A stretch of DNA of 20,626 bases from Priapulus caudatus. Lineage: Eukaryota > Priapulida > Priapulimorpha > Priapulimorphida > Priapulidae. The stretch spans positions 22,845 to 43,470 of the forward strand of contig NW_014578627.1 in the NCBI RefSeq assembly GCF_000485595.1. Direction: 5' to 3'. Shown piece after piece: positions 9,452 to 17,444 of this stretch. The notes below the pieces were generated by a model, which worked only from the letters and a program-made list of their open reading frames with translations, was not told the DNA's origin and did no database searches. The position numbers and the translations under genes were made by a program. Each line of letters starts with the position of its first letter. Within the stretch, counting starts at the first letter, position 1.

Positions 9452-9620
9452 TGGCTCCCCTAGATCCTATCTGTAGAAGCGCTTGGTTGAGAGCGTTGGA
9501 GTCAGTAGTCTCGCTGTAGAAGAAAATCAAGCCGCCTGTGTCAGTCGAAAGAGCTTCAAGATTGGGATCCGCTGCCGTACCTATGGCAACAGAGTCGACG
9601 GTGATCCGTTTACTGATCAA
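9452..9620 (-). CDS. CLCA-family protein, exon for the C-terminal part of the VWA domain
   Basis: The acceptor TTCATTATTCGCAG precedes 9620 and the donor A|GTACGC follows 9452 (phase 0 in, phase 1 out, 56 codons). It encodes ITVDSVAIGTAADPNLEALS, TGGLIFFY and NALNQALLQIGSRGA. These correspond to the late beta strands and last helix of the CLCA von Willebrand factor A domain, where the family has (I/V)xxxALG, LexLSxxTGG and LxxAF. Later CLCA exons would lie below 9452 on this strand but are not found before the telomeric repeat and gap. This exon therefore belongs to a gene whose 3' end is missing here. Confidence 0.78.
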
Positions 9621-9861
9621 CTGCGAATAATGAAAAGCAAAAAAACACATTTCAGAACGGTTTCTGCTTTCATGCATTGACTTCTTGTATTTACGTGAAT
9701 ATCATCGTCGTCATCATTATCACCCAACCGCGTTATTGTTGTTGTTCACGAATACTCGGTTAAGTAATACGCGCCGTGCGAATGTTCATCGCGGATTATT
9801 ATTGGTCTTCTACGATACAGCGCCGATAACTATATAGCGTCTCCATCCCCTTGATTTGCAC

Positions 9862-10010
9862 AGACGCTCTCATCAGGCGGTCTATTACATCTTGTTTCTC
9901 TGTGTCGTACGGGTTTGACTGTCCGTCCGTCACTAACAGGATATATTGGCCGTCTGGCTGAATCGCTTGCGAATCCAGGGACGATAAAACGGCGATGGCT
10001 TCCAGCAGAC
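9862..10010 (-). CDS. CLCA-family protein, exon for the middle of the VWA domain
   Basis: The acceptor TTTCTCGCCCAG precedes 10010. The exon starts with two bases of a split codon and then reads 49 codons, including GQYILLVTDGQSNPYD, the strand carrying the TDG aspartate of the metal-ion-dependent adhesion site. I place the donor at TCT|GTGCAA (9861-9860) because it gives phase 0, matching the next exon (9620). The site is weak, and the frame stays open to about 9834. The preceding CLCA exon, with DxSxS of the same metal site, should lie upstream, but an SLC22 exon is met only 615 bp away and no DxSxS motif is visible between. Confidence 0.72.
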
Positions 10011-10624
10011 CTGGGCGAGAAATTTTTCATTTTAAAATAGAATCGAGGACAATTCTGACGTCGTCAACGAACAACCGAAGTAGATTCGAAGCGAGTAAGC
10101 ACGCGCTCTTTATTATACCTAATTACTGTGTGGCCTTGACGGGGCGTTATTTGCTAACAATTAGCTGTAAAAGATGGTGATATAAAAGATGTTATCTAGA
10201 CGAAGAATGGATGACTGCGTGCGACATTGGGTAATTTTCTCCCACCCACCGAATTAAATCTAAGGAGGGCAACATGTAGGTTGTCCATCCGATACCACTT
10301 TGTGTAAAAGAAATGTTACGCGAACGTTAGAGCTCTATGTTGAAGAGGAACTATTGGTTATGTGATGCGAACTCATCAAGCCGCTTGACGACAAACGCGA
10401 GGAGATACTACACGCAGTGGAATCTCTTCCCGCCGCGTCATTGATTAGGACAGCACAGCAGGAGTGAACCAAATGCGCTTCTTATTCTCTCCTGAACGTA
10501 CCTATAACATTCTCTATATTGTAGTAAAGCGAAAGGCGCTAGAAACGTGAACGCGCCGCGAATGCACACGGGGTATTTCCATGCTACGAGCACGCATTTT
10601 CTATTTGCCAAGCATTTTACCAAC
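10011..10624. other. Spacer between the CLCA VWA exon and the SLC22 exon; no clear gene
   Basis: Mixed-composition DNA. A 33-codon plus-strand stretch (about 10367-10468, including ELIKPLDDKREEILHAVESL) is open between stops and looks protein-like, but has no start, splice support or family match. A final short SLC22 exon (cytoplasmic tail) or a first part of the VWA domain would be expected here; I could identify neither. Confidence 0.4.
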
Positions 10625-10767
10625 CTGCCAAACTGCTCTCCGTTATTCAGAGTTTCTGGTAGTACTCGGTCCTTTGTTTCGGGCAAGAACATCGCTAACA
10701 CCCCGGCTATAACTGCCGGAAGTCCAAATATGACGAGAGGCAACGTGACAGTCGAATAGTGCGTTCC
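10625..10767 (-). CDS. SLC22-family organic ion transporter, exon for TM12
   Basis: The acceptor TTTTTTTGTAG precedes 10767 (phase 0). The donor GGCAG|GTTGGT follows 10625 (phase 2). It encodes the hydrophobic TM12 segment LVIFGLPAVIAGVLAMFLPE and the family's characteristic C-terminal motif LPETKDRVLPETLNNGEQFG, which matches the SLC22 pattern LPETxxxxLPETxxxxE(N/Q)xG. It joins in phase to the exon ending at 11934. The frame stays open beyond the donor to 10438, but that extension is not transporter-like. The exon for the last tail residues was not identified. Confidence 0.88.
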
Positions 10768-10811
10768 CTACAAAAAAATTAACGTTACTACATGATCAAA
10801 ATAACATAACT

Positions 10812-11084
10812 CTTATTATTATTATAAATGTTGTTGTTGTTGTTGTTGATGATGATGATGTTGATGTTATTGTTATTGTAGTTGTTGCTGCTGTTGTTGC
10901 TATTGTTGTTGTTGTTGTTGTTGTTGTTATCGTTGTTGTTGTTGTTGTTGTTGTTGTATGTTGTTGTTTGTTGTTGTTGTTATTGTTGTTGTTATCGTTG
11001 ATGATGTTGTTGTTGATGTTGTTGTTGTTGCTGTTGTTGTTGTCGTCGTCGTCGTTGTCGTTGTTGTTGTTGTTATTATTATTA
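10812..11084. repeat. TTG/TTA/GAT trinucleotide microsatellite
   Basis: About 270 bp of (GTT)n with GAT, GCT, GTC and ATT interruptions, inside the last visible SLC22 intron. Poly-threonine and poly-leucine ORFs through it are artefacts. Confidence 0.95.
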
Positions 11085-11447
11085 CCGAGGTGTCAAAACC
11101 TTGATGTGCTTTATTTACAGACCAAGCGTTCTTCGTTTTCGTTTGAATGCTACCGACTCGATGTTTTAAAATGTTCCTAACCGATTCATTGCACAAATAA
11201 TCTCTAATCTCTATTCCTCGAAAGCTCAGATAAGGTTTGCTAATCACGTTAACAGAGGTTTTATTGCATTATTTCCTACATTATAGATTACTATGTATAT
11301 CAGTTCACGTATGAGTTCCATCATATGCGCGCACAAATAAAGGTCTTACAAGGCATCATAAAGACACACACGAGCCGTTATATCTAGGGGCGTAGTGTAA
11401 GTGCACTGCTAGGTTACGATTAGAGAGTCTATATCTTCTGTAGACAC

Positions 11448-11530
11448 TAAAATCGTATTTACACAAAGTGCGTCTGTATGATTATGTAATCCATAGTCAT
11501 ACAGACGCACTTTGTGTAAATACGATTTTA
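11448..11530. repeat. Near-perfect palindrome, 39-bp arms and 5-bp loop
   Basis: The left arm 11448-11486 (starting TAAAATCGTATTTACAC) and the right arm 11492-11530 are reverse complements with one mismatch (ATAATC against ATAGTC). The loop is TAATC. It lies in the SLC22 intron between the exons at 10767 and 11934, so the minus-strand pre-mRNA would fold into a 39-bp hairpin. It is too perfect for a typical miRNA precursor, and no coding sequence is associated. Confidence 0.93.
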
Positions 11531-11763
11531 CACAGCTACAACAGCTACACAGGTACAAGCTAACCATTATCATGATGGTAATAACGCAAATAAACACTAA
11601 TACTCCCTAGTTTACCCGTACAAATAATGTCCAGGTTCCTCAACAACGTCAACCATCGCGGTCTGTACAGCGAGATACCATACAGACTGGTTAAATACGG
11701 GGTTTTACAGACACGCCTGTTAAAATCTTTGTCGGAAGCTTTCGTGATGCTGCCCACGCTATA

Positions 11764-11782
11764 CCCCCCCCCTCCCTCCCCC
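11764..11782 (-). other. G-quadruplex-capable tract
   Basis: On the minus strand the G-runs are 5, 3 and 9 long, separated by single A residues. That is enough for four stacked runs of three with short loops. The G-rich strand is the sense strand of the SLC22 transcript, in an intron. Confidence 0.6.
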
Positions 11783-11933
11783 GCATCGATCGGCTACCGT
11801 CGTACAGTACGGCGGCAATAAAGAACTAAACGTGCATATGTCTGCGGATTCACCCCGTTTAAATCCCTAAGTTGCTAAATATATCGCCAGATGCGCAAAC
11901 GCAGCCTTTTTGCGACGCTACGTATATACGTAC

Positions 11934-12115
11934 CAGCATGGATATGTAAGGAGCGAGGATAGCGCCGACTCGGGCGAATACTGAGTTACTGCCGACGCCC
12001 GCGTTACGCACTACGGTCGGATATATTTCGGCGCTGTACAGGTAGACGACAGTGAATGTGATCGAGACGCTAAACTTGCCGAACGTCGCAAGCCCGACGA
12101 TCAACCAGCTAAAGC
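11934..12115 (-). CDS. SLC22-family organic ion transporter, exon for TM10-TM11
   Basis: The acceptor TTTTTCTCCCAACAG precedes 12115 and the donor CTG|GTACGT follows 11934. It is 182 nt long: two bases complete a glycine codon, then 60 codons. It encodes LIVGLATFGKFSVSITFTVV and the SLC22 signature YLYSAEIYPTVVRNAGVGSN, followed by VGAILAPYI (TM11). The phases fit both neighbours: G|GC with the exon ending at 12775, and phase 0 with the exon starting at 10767. SLC22 transporters are 12-TM plasma-membrane carriers of the major facilitator superfamily that move organic cations, anions or carnitine. The substrate class cannot be assigned from the C-terminal half alone. Confidence 0.9.
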
Positions 12116-12774
12116 CTGTTGGGAGAAAAACCACAATGCATTCAGGTTGACTGATGTTGCTGCAAATCTGCTTTCGCGCCACGGCCTGTAGAGCCTGTTC
12201 TGTCAGCGGCTATATGGAAACAACTTAGCATAACACAGTTATTATTCAGGTTGCTCGTCTTTCGCGGTGGAGATAGTTTTAGGACAATATTAGAGGTATA
12301 TATGCCTGAACTCGACTGAAAAAGACAAATGACGACATACCGGCGCACAGTGCATGTGACAGCAGCTAGAGAATGTAAAACTTAAAAATGAAATGTGCTG
12401 GGAGAAATGAGCACGGTTCAACGCTGTTATGGATAACTATATAACTTTTATCGTTGGCGTTTTAAAATTTCGCATTTTCAGTCGAATACGCGACTCTTTG
12501 AGCGGTATACTGCATGTAGAGCCCAACGCAAGACTCACTTGACCGCGTGTGTGCGTCACTCGTTGATACATTTCTGGTCACGTGATAATCACAACGATAA
12601 GAAGAAAGCAACAACAGTTAATGTCCGCATCAATAAACGATATTAAATTGTCTTTTTTACATTCGAAAAACGTCCCTAAAGTACTCTAGCATCACAGCTA
12701 ATCGAACTACGTGTTAGCATATATTATATATATATTATAGGTCCTATTATAGACACCCTGGTGTTAGCGAATAC

Positions 12775-12992
12775 CGTGTAAGAACGGCAGAGCCGTCACC
12801 AGGCAACTGATGCCGCTAGCCAACATCGTCGCAGATGTAGTCAGTCTGCGTCCGAAGCGCTTCATTGTATACATGGCGACCAGATGAGCGGGTATCTCAA
12901 CGAGGGAAGCCAGAGTGAAGCCGACATAAGGGTTGCTGCCCAGGTTCACGGAGTTCAATGAAAGTCCGTAGTATACCATCGATACGACGAAC
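12775..12992 (-). CDS. SLC22-family organic ion transporter, exon for TM7-TM9
   Basis: The acceptor GTTGTTTATAG precedes 12992 and the donor CACG|GTATTC follows 12775. The first base completes the tryptophan codon left by the exon ending at 13434; the last base starts the glycine completed at 12115. It encodes VVSMVYYGLSLNS (TM7), VGFTLASLVEIPAHLVAMY (TM8), the intracellular MFS loop KRFGRR, and LASGISCLVTALP (TM9). The LVEIP stretch and the GRR loop are standard for SLC22 transporters. The frame is intact with no stop. Confidence 0.9.
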
Positions 12993-13039
12993 CTATAAAC
13001 AACGGGTGACAAATAACCTATATTAAATGGCATATGATA

Positions 13040-13315
13040 GGGTGGTGTGCGACAGGTAGCAAAGTGACATATGACTGGTAACAATGTGCATGGTGACATG
13101 TGACAGATGACCTGTTGACCTATGGCAGACAGGCCTACATGTGACAGGCATAGGATGTATAGGGTGACATGTGACACATGAATTGGTGACATGTGACAGG
13201 GTGACATGCAACAGACGACAGGGTGACATGTGACGCACGATAGGGTGACATGTGATAGGTAGCATATGACATGATGTCATAGACGTCTGACAGATGACCG
13301 AGTGACGTGCGACGA
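13040..13315. repeat. Minisatellite with GGTGACATGTGACA-type units in an SLC22 intron
   Basis: Roughly 14-20-bp degenerate units built on GTGACATGTGACA, GATAGGGTGACATGTGA and GACAGGGTGACATG. It fills most of the 441-bp intron between the exons at 12992 and 13434. The core TGACATGTGA contains the palindrome ACATGT. Histidine/cysteine/serine-rich ORFs across it are artefacts. Confidence 0.9.
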
Positions 13316-13433
13316 AGCACCCGTACTCACAGTTGCGCTGCAATAGCAACATTTTATAACGTTTTTACGTATTGGGCAAAATATTTCCTCTTCTCGTTTC
13401 TTCGCGCTCTGATATGCATGTCAGTGACATTAC

Positions 13434-13540
13434 CACTGATACATCATGATGAGGGATTTCTTCCTCATGTTTGGCGTACGCAGTGTGTCCATGACGTTCG
13501 GTTCTCTCACCTTTCCGTCGTCGGTGACTATCTGATGCTT
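13434..13540 (-). CDS. SLC22-family organic ion transporter, short exon for the loop before TM7
   Basis: A 107-nt exon too short to stand out as an ORF. The acceptor CTGACAATTTCAG precedes 13540 and the donor CAGTG|GTAATG follows 13434 (phase 2). It encodes the large cytoplasmic loop between TM6 and TM7 and the first residues of TM7: DGKVREPNVMDTLRTPNMRK then KSLIMMYQW. The family has RTPxLRKxxxxxxxxWF here, and the split tryptophan codon is completed by the next exon (12992). Exons for TM1-TM6, including the large extracellular loop and the PESPRWL motif, were not found between 13541 and the window end. They must lie beyond the window or be lost. Confidence 0.88.
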
Positions 13541-14963
13541 CTGAAATTGTCAGACCCGTATATTAGAAGGTCATTCCTTCGTACGATGGGAATCAGTTAA
13601 TTTTGTATTGTGACTATTGAAATGCAGGCCCCGTCCAACCATTAAACAACCCAGCCCGTCGCCCAAGGGAACATAATAAGGATTTGCCATTTAATTTGTT
13701 ATTGAAGAAATAATATATATATGTGTATAATTACAAGACTAAAGAAATGGCCAATATTCTAATTAGAAATTTCAGTGGTAAATGTCAAACGTGTTATTAG
13801 GCCTACGTGCTTGATCCATGCAGCCATTGGTGCTTCCACAACGCAACACTGGCATGACTGGTAGGAATCAACATATGAACATAGATACAGGAAGATTGGA
13901 TATTCAAATCCACCGGACATTTATGACAGTCGTCAATGGACTCACCAAGGAATACCAGTGAAATATTCAACAGGCATCTACAGTCACTCTATAGGCCTAT
14001 AGTAAATTAACTTCAAATTTTTTTCTACTAATATTTTGGGAAACTAATGAAACCTCATGCAAAATTTCACTAATTTTCTAAAAATTAAATTTTCTAGTAA
14101 CCTACCTACCCTATATTTTGCAAGTTCTGTGTAACTGCAAACCAACAATTTATTAAGGATGGCCTGGGGAATGCAACTTGTGAAAAAGGGGCATTGTCCC
14201 CAAGCCTAGTAGGCCTATTCGGAGGAAAATAAATGGTTGTAGTATTCCAAACCCATTATATTTTTACATTGCACACCTTCATAATTATTCAAAAAATTTG
14301 GCTGGGGGGGTAGTAGCTGCCACCCATACCCAGGCACACATAGGGCATGTTGCAACTTTTATTATTGAATCCACTAGTGAGGAGGTCTATAATTGATTTA
14401 TTCTATTCCCTTTAAATTATTTTGATTCAAGCGTTAAACAAGAAAGTTTTGACCCCCATGCATATTGTGGACCTGGTGACACTGATGGCGTGACTGGCCT
14501 CCTCCGCCTGCCTTGCCCATTAAACTCGAGTATGCACTGCATAAAGGTCAAGACACACTGCAGCGACAGCGACCGACAGTAACGACAAACGACTTTTCAG
14601 AAAATTGGAAACTATTGTTTCTTATGAGCCATTGCACGCACACGACAACGACCGGCGACCTCCTTGACGACAAAAATATTTAGGAACGTTTCTAATTTCC
14701 AGCAACAGTCGCGCGCGACACTTTACAAATAGCCAATAGCAGCCATTTCCATTGGCACGTGACATTACGATTACGTCATAAATAACCCATAATGCTAGCC
14801 AAGAGTCAAGACGTATAGACTGGTCTCCGGCGCTAAACTCGCGCCGCATGTCACAAACAATGGGGCCGCGAACCAGTCTAACCAAAGCGTGCAAGCTGTG
14901 GCAAGCTACAGTCACTAGCTGTATGACACAGTGAGGCACGAAGGGTCATTGTCGTATCAAAAA
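13541..14963. other. Non-coding region; no gene recognised
   Basis: Mostly AT-rich single-copy DNA. At about 14550-14600 and 14636-14660 it has CGAC-rich stretches (CAGCGACAGCGACCGACAG and CGACAACGACCGGCGACC), which look like decayed DNA-transposon ends, but no matching terminal inverted repeat could be paired. A 105-codon minus-strand ORF (14622-14939) overlaps this and has no family resemblance. Confidence 0.4.
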
Positions 14964-14981
14964 TTAGGGTTAGGGTTAGGG
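14964..14981. repeat. Short interstitial telomeric repeat (TTAGGG)3
   Basis: Three exact TTAGGG units on the plus strand, opposite in orientation to the CCCTAA tract at 9272. It is flanked by unique sequence on both sides, so it is internal. Confidence 0.95.
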
Positions 14982-15035
14982 TACACTTCTGTAGTACAAG
15001 TCTGGTACACTTTGGCTGATAGGGTCTATATGTCC

Positions 15036-15064
15036 CCCAGGGTACTGCCGGAACGTACCCTGGG
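15036..15064. repeat. Perfect 10-bp inverted repeat
   Basis: CCCAGGGTAC (15036-15045) and GTACCCTGGG (15055-15064) with a 9-bp loop, directly left of a second hairpin. Confidence 0.85.
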
Positions 15065-15077
15065 CCTGGGTGGTACC

Positions 15078-15110
15078 AGAGCATATAAATCAACGTGATT
15101 TATATGCTCT
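15078..15110. repeat. Perfect 15-bp hairpin with a 3-bp loop
   Basis: AGAGCATATAAATCA (15078-15092), loop ACG, TGATTTATATGCTCT (15096-15110). The stem extends on both sides with GGTACC at 15072-15077 against GGTAC at 15114-15118, with a two-base bulge. Confidence 0.9.
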
Positions 15111-15280
15111 GCTGGTACTATCTAATATGCCGGACCGTACCTCGCCTACTCCACTAACGAGTCTAGGGAGTCGCCTATACCCCCACCACCCCCTATATAA
15201 TAACTGCATGATGCAAGGAAATAGTCTGTTTTTAATTGGCAGTCGTCGTGATAAGGGCAGCTATATATAGCACCCCTCAT

Positions 15281-15438
15281 AAAAACCGGTTCGTAGTTTA
15301 CATACGCGGAGTTTGAGCAGAAAGTTAGCAGTCGCGCGCTGTTATCAAGGCTGCTATAATGCAGCCCGCCTAAAAACCGGTTCGTAGTTTACATACGTGG
15401 AGTTTGAGCAGGAAGTTAGCAGTCGCGCGCTGTTATCA
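15281..15438. repeat. 91-bp tandem repeat, second unit interrupted by the Harbinger element
   Basis: AAAAACCGGTTCGTAGTTTA begins at 15281 and again at 15372, with the following ~67 bp nearly identical (ending CGCGCTGTTATCA). Unit 1 continues into GGCTGCTATAATGCAGCC. Unit 2 is cut after TTATCA at 15438, and its GGCTGCTATAATGCAGCC resumes at 16871. Unit 1 therefore shows what the empty insertion site looked like. Confidence 0.88.
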
Positions 15439-15636
15439 GCGTGTTTCACTAACGTTCGTTCGCTATTTTTCCTTCGCTATTTTCAAAGTTGATCGGTAAA
15501 TAGCGAAGAGCACGTCCGCGCGTGTTTCACAAAGCTCCGTTCACTAAAGTTATTCGTTATTTAGCGAACAACTTTACCGACACCCTTACCGACGTCTCGG
15601 TAAATTTAGCGAAGGATTTGCGGTGTATTTAAACCC

Positions 15637-15643
15637 TATAAAA
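15637..15643 (+). promoter_or_regulatory. TATA-box-like element inside the Harbinger transposon
   Basis: TATAAAA preceded by CCC, just inside the left subterminal repeats and upstream of the transposon's reading frames. Its position fits a transposase promoter; this is inference from motif and context only. Confidence 0.35.
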
Positions 15644-15665
15644 ACATAATGTAGCGCAGTGTGCG

Positions 15666-15875
15666 TTGTATATTGTAGCAGCGATGTTGCGGAGGTTGTT
15701 TCAGATAAATGCACCTAACTTTACTACAAACGATAGTACCTATATAGGCACACTATTCACGCAAATACAAGCTCGTGCTCGTGCTGTACACACATACACA
15801 ATCACACTGACACAGGCAGACTTGCCAATCTCTATCAATTCGTCTGCTAAAACGCGCGCCTGGGATCTACTTTAG
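15666..15875 (+). other. 69-codon ORF inside the Harbinger transposon; function not recognised
   Basis: Lies 23 bp downstream of the TATA-like motif. The product (LRRLFQINAPNF, then IQARARAVHTYTITLTQADL) does not show the tryptophan pattern of the Myb-like second protein that many Harbinger elements carry. It may be a degraded remnant or chance. Confidence 0.25.
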
Positions 15876-16288
15876 GCTCTGTTTTGCCTGCCTGTCGAAT
15901 AGAAAGAATATCAAAATGTTATATGTGTTACTCTAATCTTTCAACAGTTCATAATATATTGTAATGTGTGTTGTGAGTCTTTACATGCTATCGATGCCAC
16001 AGATTTACAGGCAAGTGTATTCTCGGTTTGCAAACCGGTTGTCGAACAAGAGCTTGAGCATTGACAGATGTGACACACGCGTTAGCACGTAGCAAGCTCC
16101 GAGAATATAGCACCCATGCGACACAGCAATTAGCACGCACCTATACCTAAAACACTTCGCACTTATTTCGAGTAACTCTTATCGTTGACATCACAACTGC
16201 AAGCTCAGCAGCATATACAATGTGAGCACAACTGCACAACTGCAAGCAGTGAGCACAACTGCACGCAGCGGAGTCTATAGTGACAAGC

Positions 16289-16665
16289 ATGGCGAACTTT
16301 TTATTGTATCAAGCTTATAATCGAGATAATGAAATACGACATTTACAAAGAGGAAGAGTTTTCAGAGACAGAACACAACCGTTTGATGCCTACAATGATA
16401 CAGAAATTATCGCCAGATATAGATTGCCCCCCCCCATGTCATTGCTAATCTAGTAGATCAACTGGACGATGAGCTCAGCCCAAGGACAATAAGATCTCGA
16501 GCCATTTCTTCGTCTTTGCAAGTATTTGCGGCATTGCGATTTTATGCAACTGGAAGCATTCAGCAAACGGCTAGTGATACACTAGGAATCAGCAAAGCAT
16601 CTATGTCAAGAATAATTTACAAAGTGTCGCGAGCGCTGGCACACCGAGCCAACCAATATGTTTAG
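16289..16665 (+). pseudogene. HARBI1-like transposase, N-terminal fragment with frameshift
   Basis: The frame opens at ATG 16289 with a leader (MANFLLYQAY), then VFRDRTQPFDAYNDTEIIAR and YRLP, the usual start of PIF/Harbinger transposases. At a run of nine Cs (16427-16435) the frame shifts. The following sequence reads in another frame: ANLVDQLDDELSPRT, SRAISSSLQVFAALRFYATG, then DTLGISKASMSRII and VSRALAHRANQYV before a stop at 16663. That order (RxxAIxxxxQVLAALRFYATG, then a helix-turn-helix GIsxssvSRii) is the family's DNA-binding N-terminal region. The fragment covers about 120 residues of a protein usually near 350-400. The DDE nuclease domain is absent, and the right subterminal repeats follow directly. 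The frameshift may be mutation or a homopolymer sequencing error, but the missing catalytic domain makes it inactive either way. Confidence 0.88.
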
Positions 16666-16869
16666 CGTAACCTAGCAACAACTGCGCCGCGTGTTTGTAG
16701 TTGCCGCCAGCTGACGCGAAGAGAATAGCGAAGCGTTAGTGAAACGTGTTGTTCGGTAAAGTTGATCGGTAAAGTTATTCGGTAAGTTGTTCGGTATGCC
16801 TTAGCGAACGAACAACTTTCGTCGGTTAACGAATAACTTTTAGCGGACGTTAGTGAAACGCGGTCCTCA

Positions 16870-17444
16870 GGGCTGCTATAATGCAGCCCTTATAGAACGT
16901 AATAGTTTGCAATGTTCACGTTTTTGTTGACTATATTATAGCAGTGTTCTCATAGGCTGGCCACTTCTTGCTAGCTTAATAGTACATGGAGTGTATTTGG
17001 GGCATGCATTGTTTCAGAATTTCACTTTGTGGTAGAACTACGCAGAATCTATGGTTTTGTTGGAGTAGTCTGATGTAAAATGCTATATTTGATTTATAAC
17101 TCCATTTTCTTGGCATGAAAACATTTACCTAACTTTGTATTTCACTCGACAGCAACAAATTGTAAATAAAGAAGCTTCTTTAGAATAAATTCTGCAAGTT
17201 GTATATATTTATGATGTTCACCCTGATTTTTGTAAAGAGTATTTACACGTTATGCAATTTGAAGTCTCCAACTTTACACCGAAACATAAACATCTGTAGC
17301 AGCAGAAGAAATGGGCGCCAATTTATAGTTAGATTACCTCATCTTTAGCCGATATTTAAGCTTTGGTGCCAAATTTACCATAAAATTGCGAAACATTAGC
17401 AGAAATTCTCATTTCCAAGAATTCAAAAGTATTTCCAATGGTGT
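16870..17444. other. Spacer between the Harbinger element and repeat copy C; no gene seen
   Basis: It starts with the resumed GGCTGCTATAATGCAGCC of the tandem unit, then AT-rich DNA with AGAAGCTTCT (a palindrome near 17170) and no ORF resembling a known family. Confidence 0.5.

Larger units (their letters stand above)
15439..16866 (+). mobile_element. PIF/Harbinger-type DNA transposon, internally deleted
   Basis: Three-base TCA direct repeats flank the element (15436-15438 and 16867-16869), the size typical of PIF/Harbinger target duplications. Terminal inverted repeats share the core TTTCACTAACG (left from 15439; right as CGTTAGTGAAACG near 16850). A second, inner set of similar ends occurs at 15519 (GCGTGTTTCAC) and 16734-16746 (CGTTAGTGAAACG). 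Subterminal arrays of GGTAAAGTT and TTCGGTAA units (15492-15610, 16750-16800) look like transposase-binding repeats. It encodes only the N-terminal part of a HARBI1-like transposase and lacks the DDE catalytic domain, so it is non-autonomous. The empty site is inferred from the adjacent tandem unit. Confidence 0.85.

Noticed and set aside
10927-11247. Poly-threonine/glutamine ORF on the minus strand
   Set aside because: Translation of the TTG-type microsatellite; there is no unique protein sequence beyond the repeat and no splice context.
13040-13315. CRISPR-like array
   Set aside because: Units are degenerate, directly adjoining and without unique spacers; the context is a eukaryotic intron.
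12764-13352. His/Ser/Cys-rich ORFs near 13023-13352
   Set aside because: They read through the TGACATGTGACA minisatellite in an SLC22 intron. Only 12775-12992 is supported as coding.
14622-14939. 105-codon minus-strand ORF
   Set aside because: No family resemblance, no splice sites of note, and it overlaps CGAC-rich transposon-end-like sequence.
15036-15110. Bacterial-style terminator hairpins
   Set aside because: The window is clearly eukaryotic and no gene ends here; kept only as inverted repeats.
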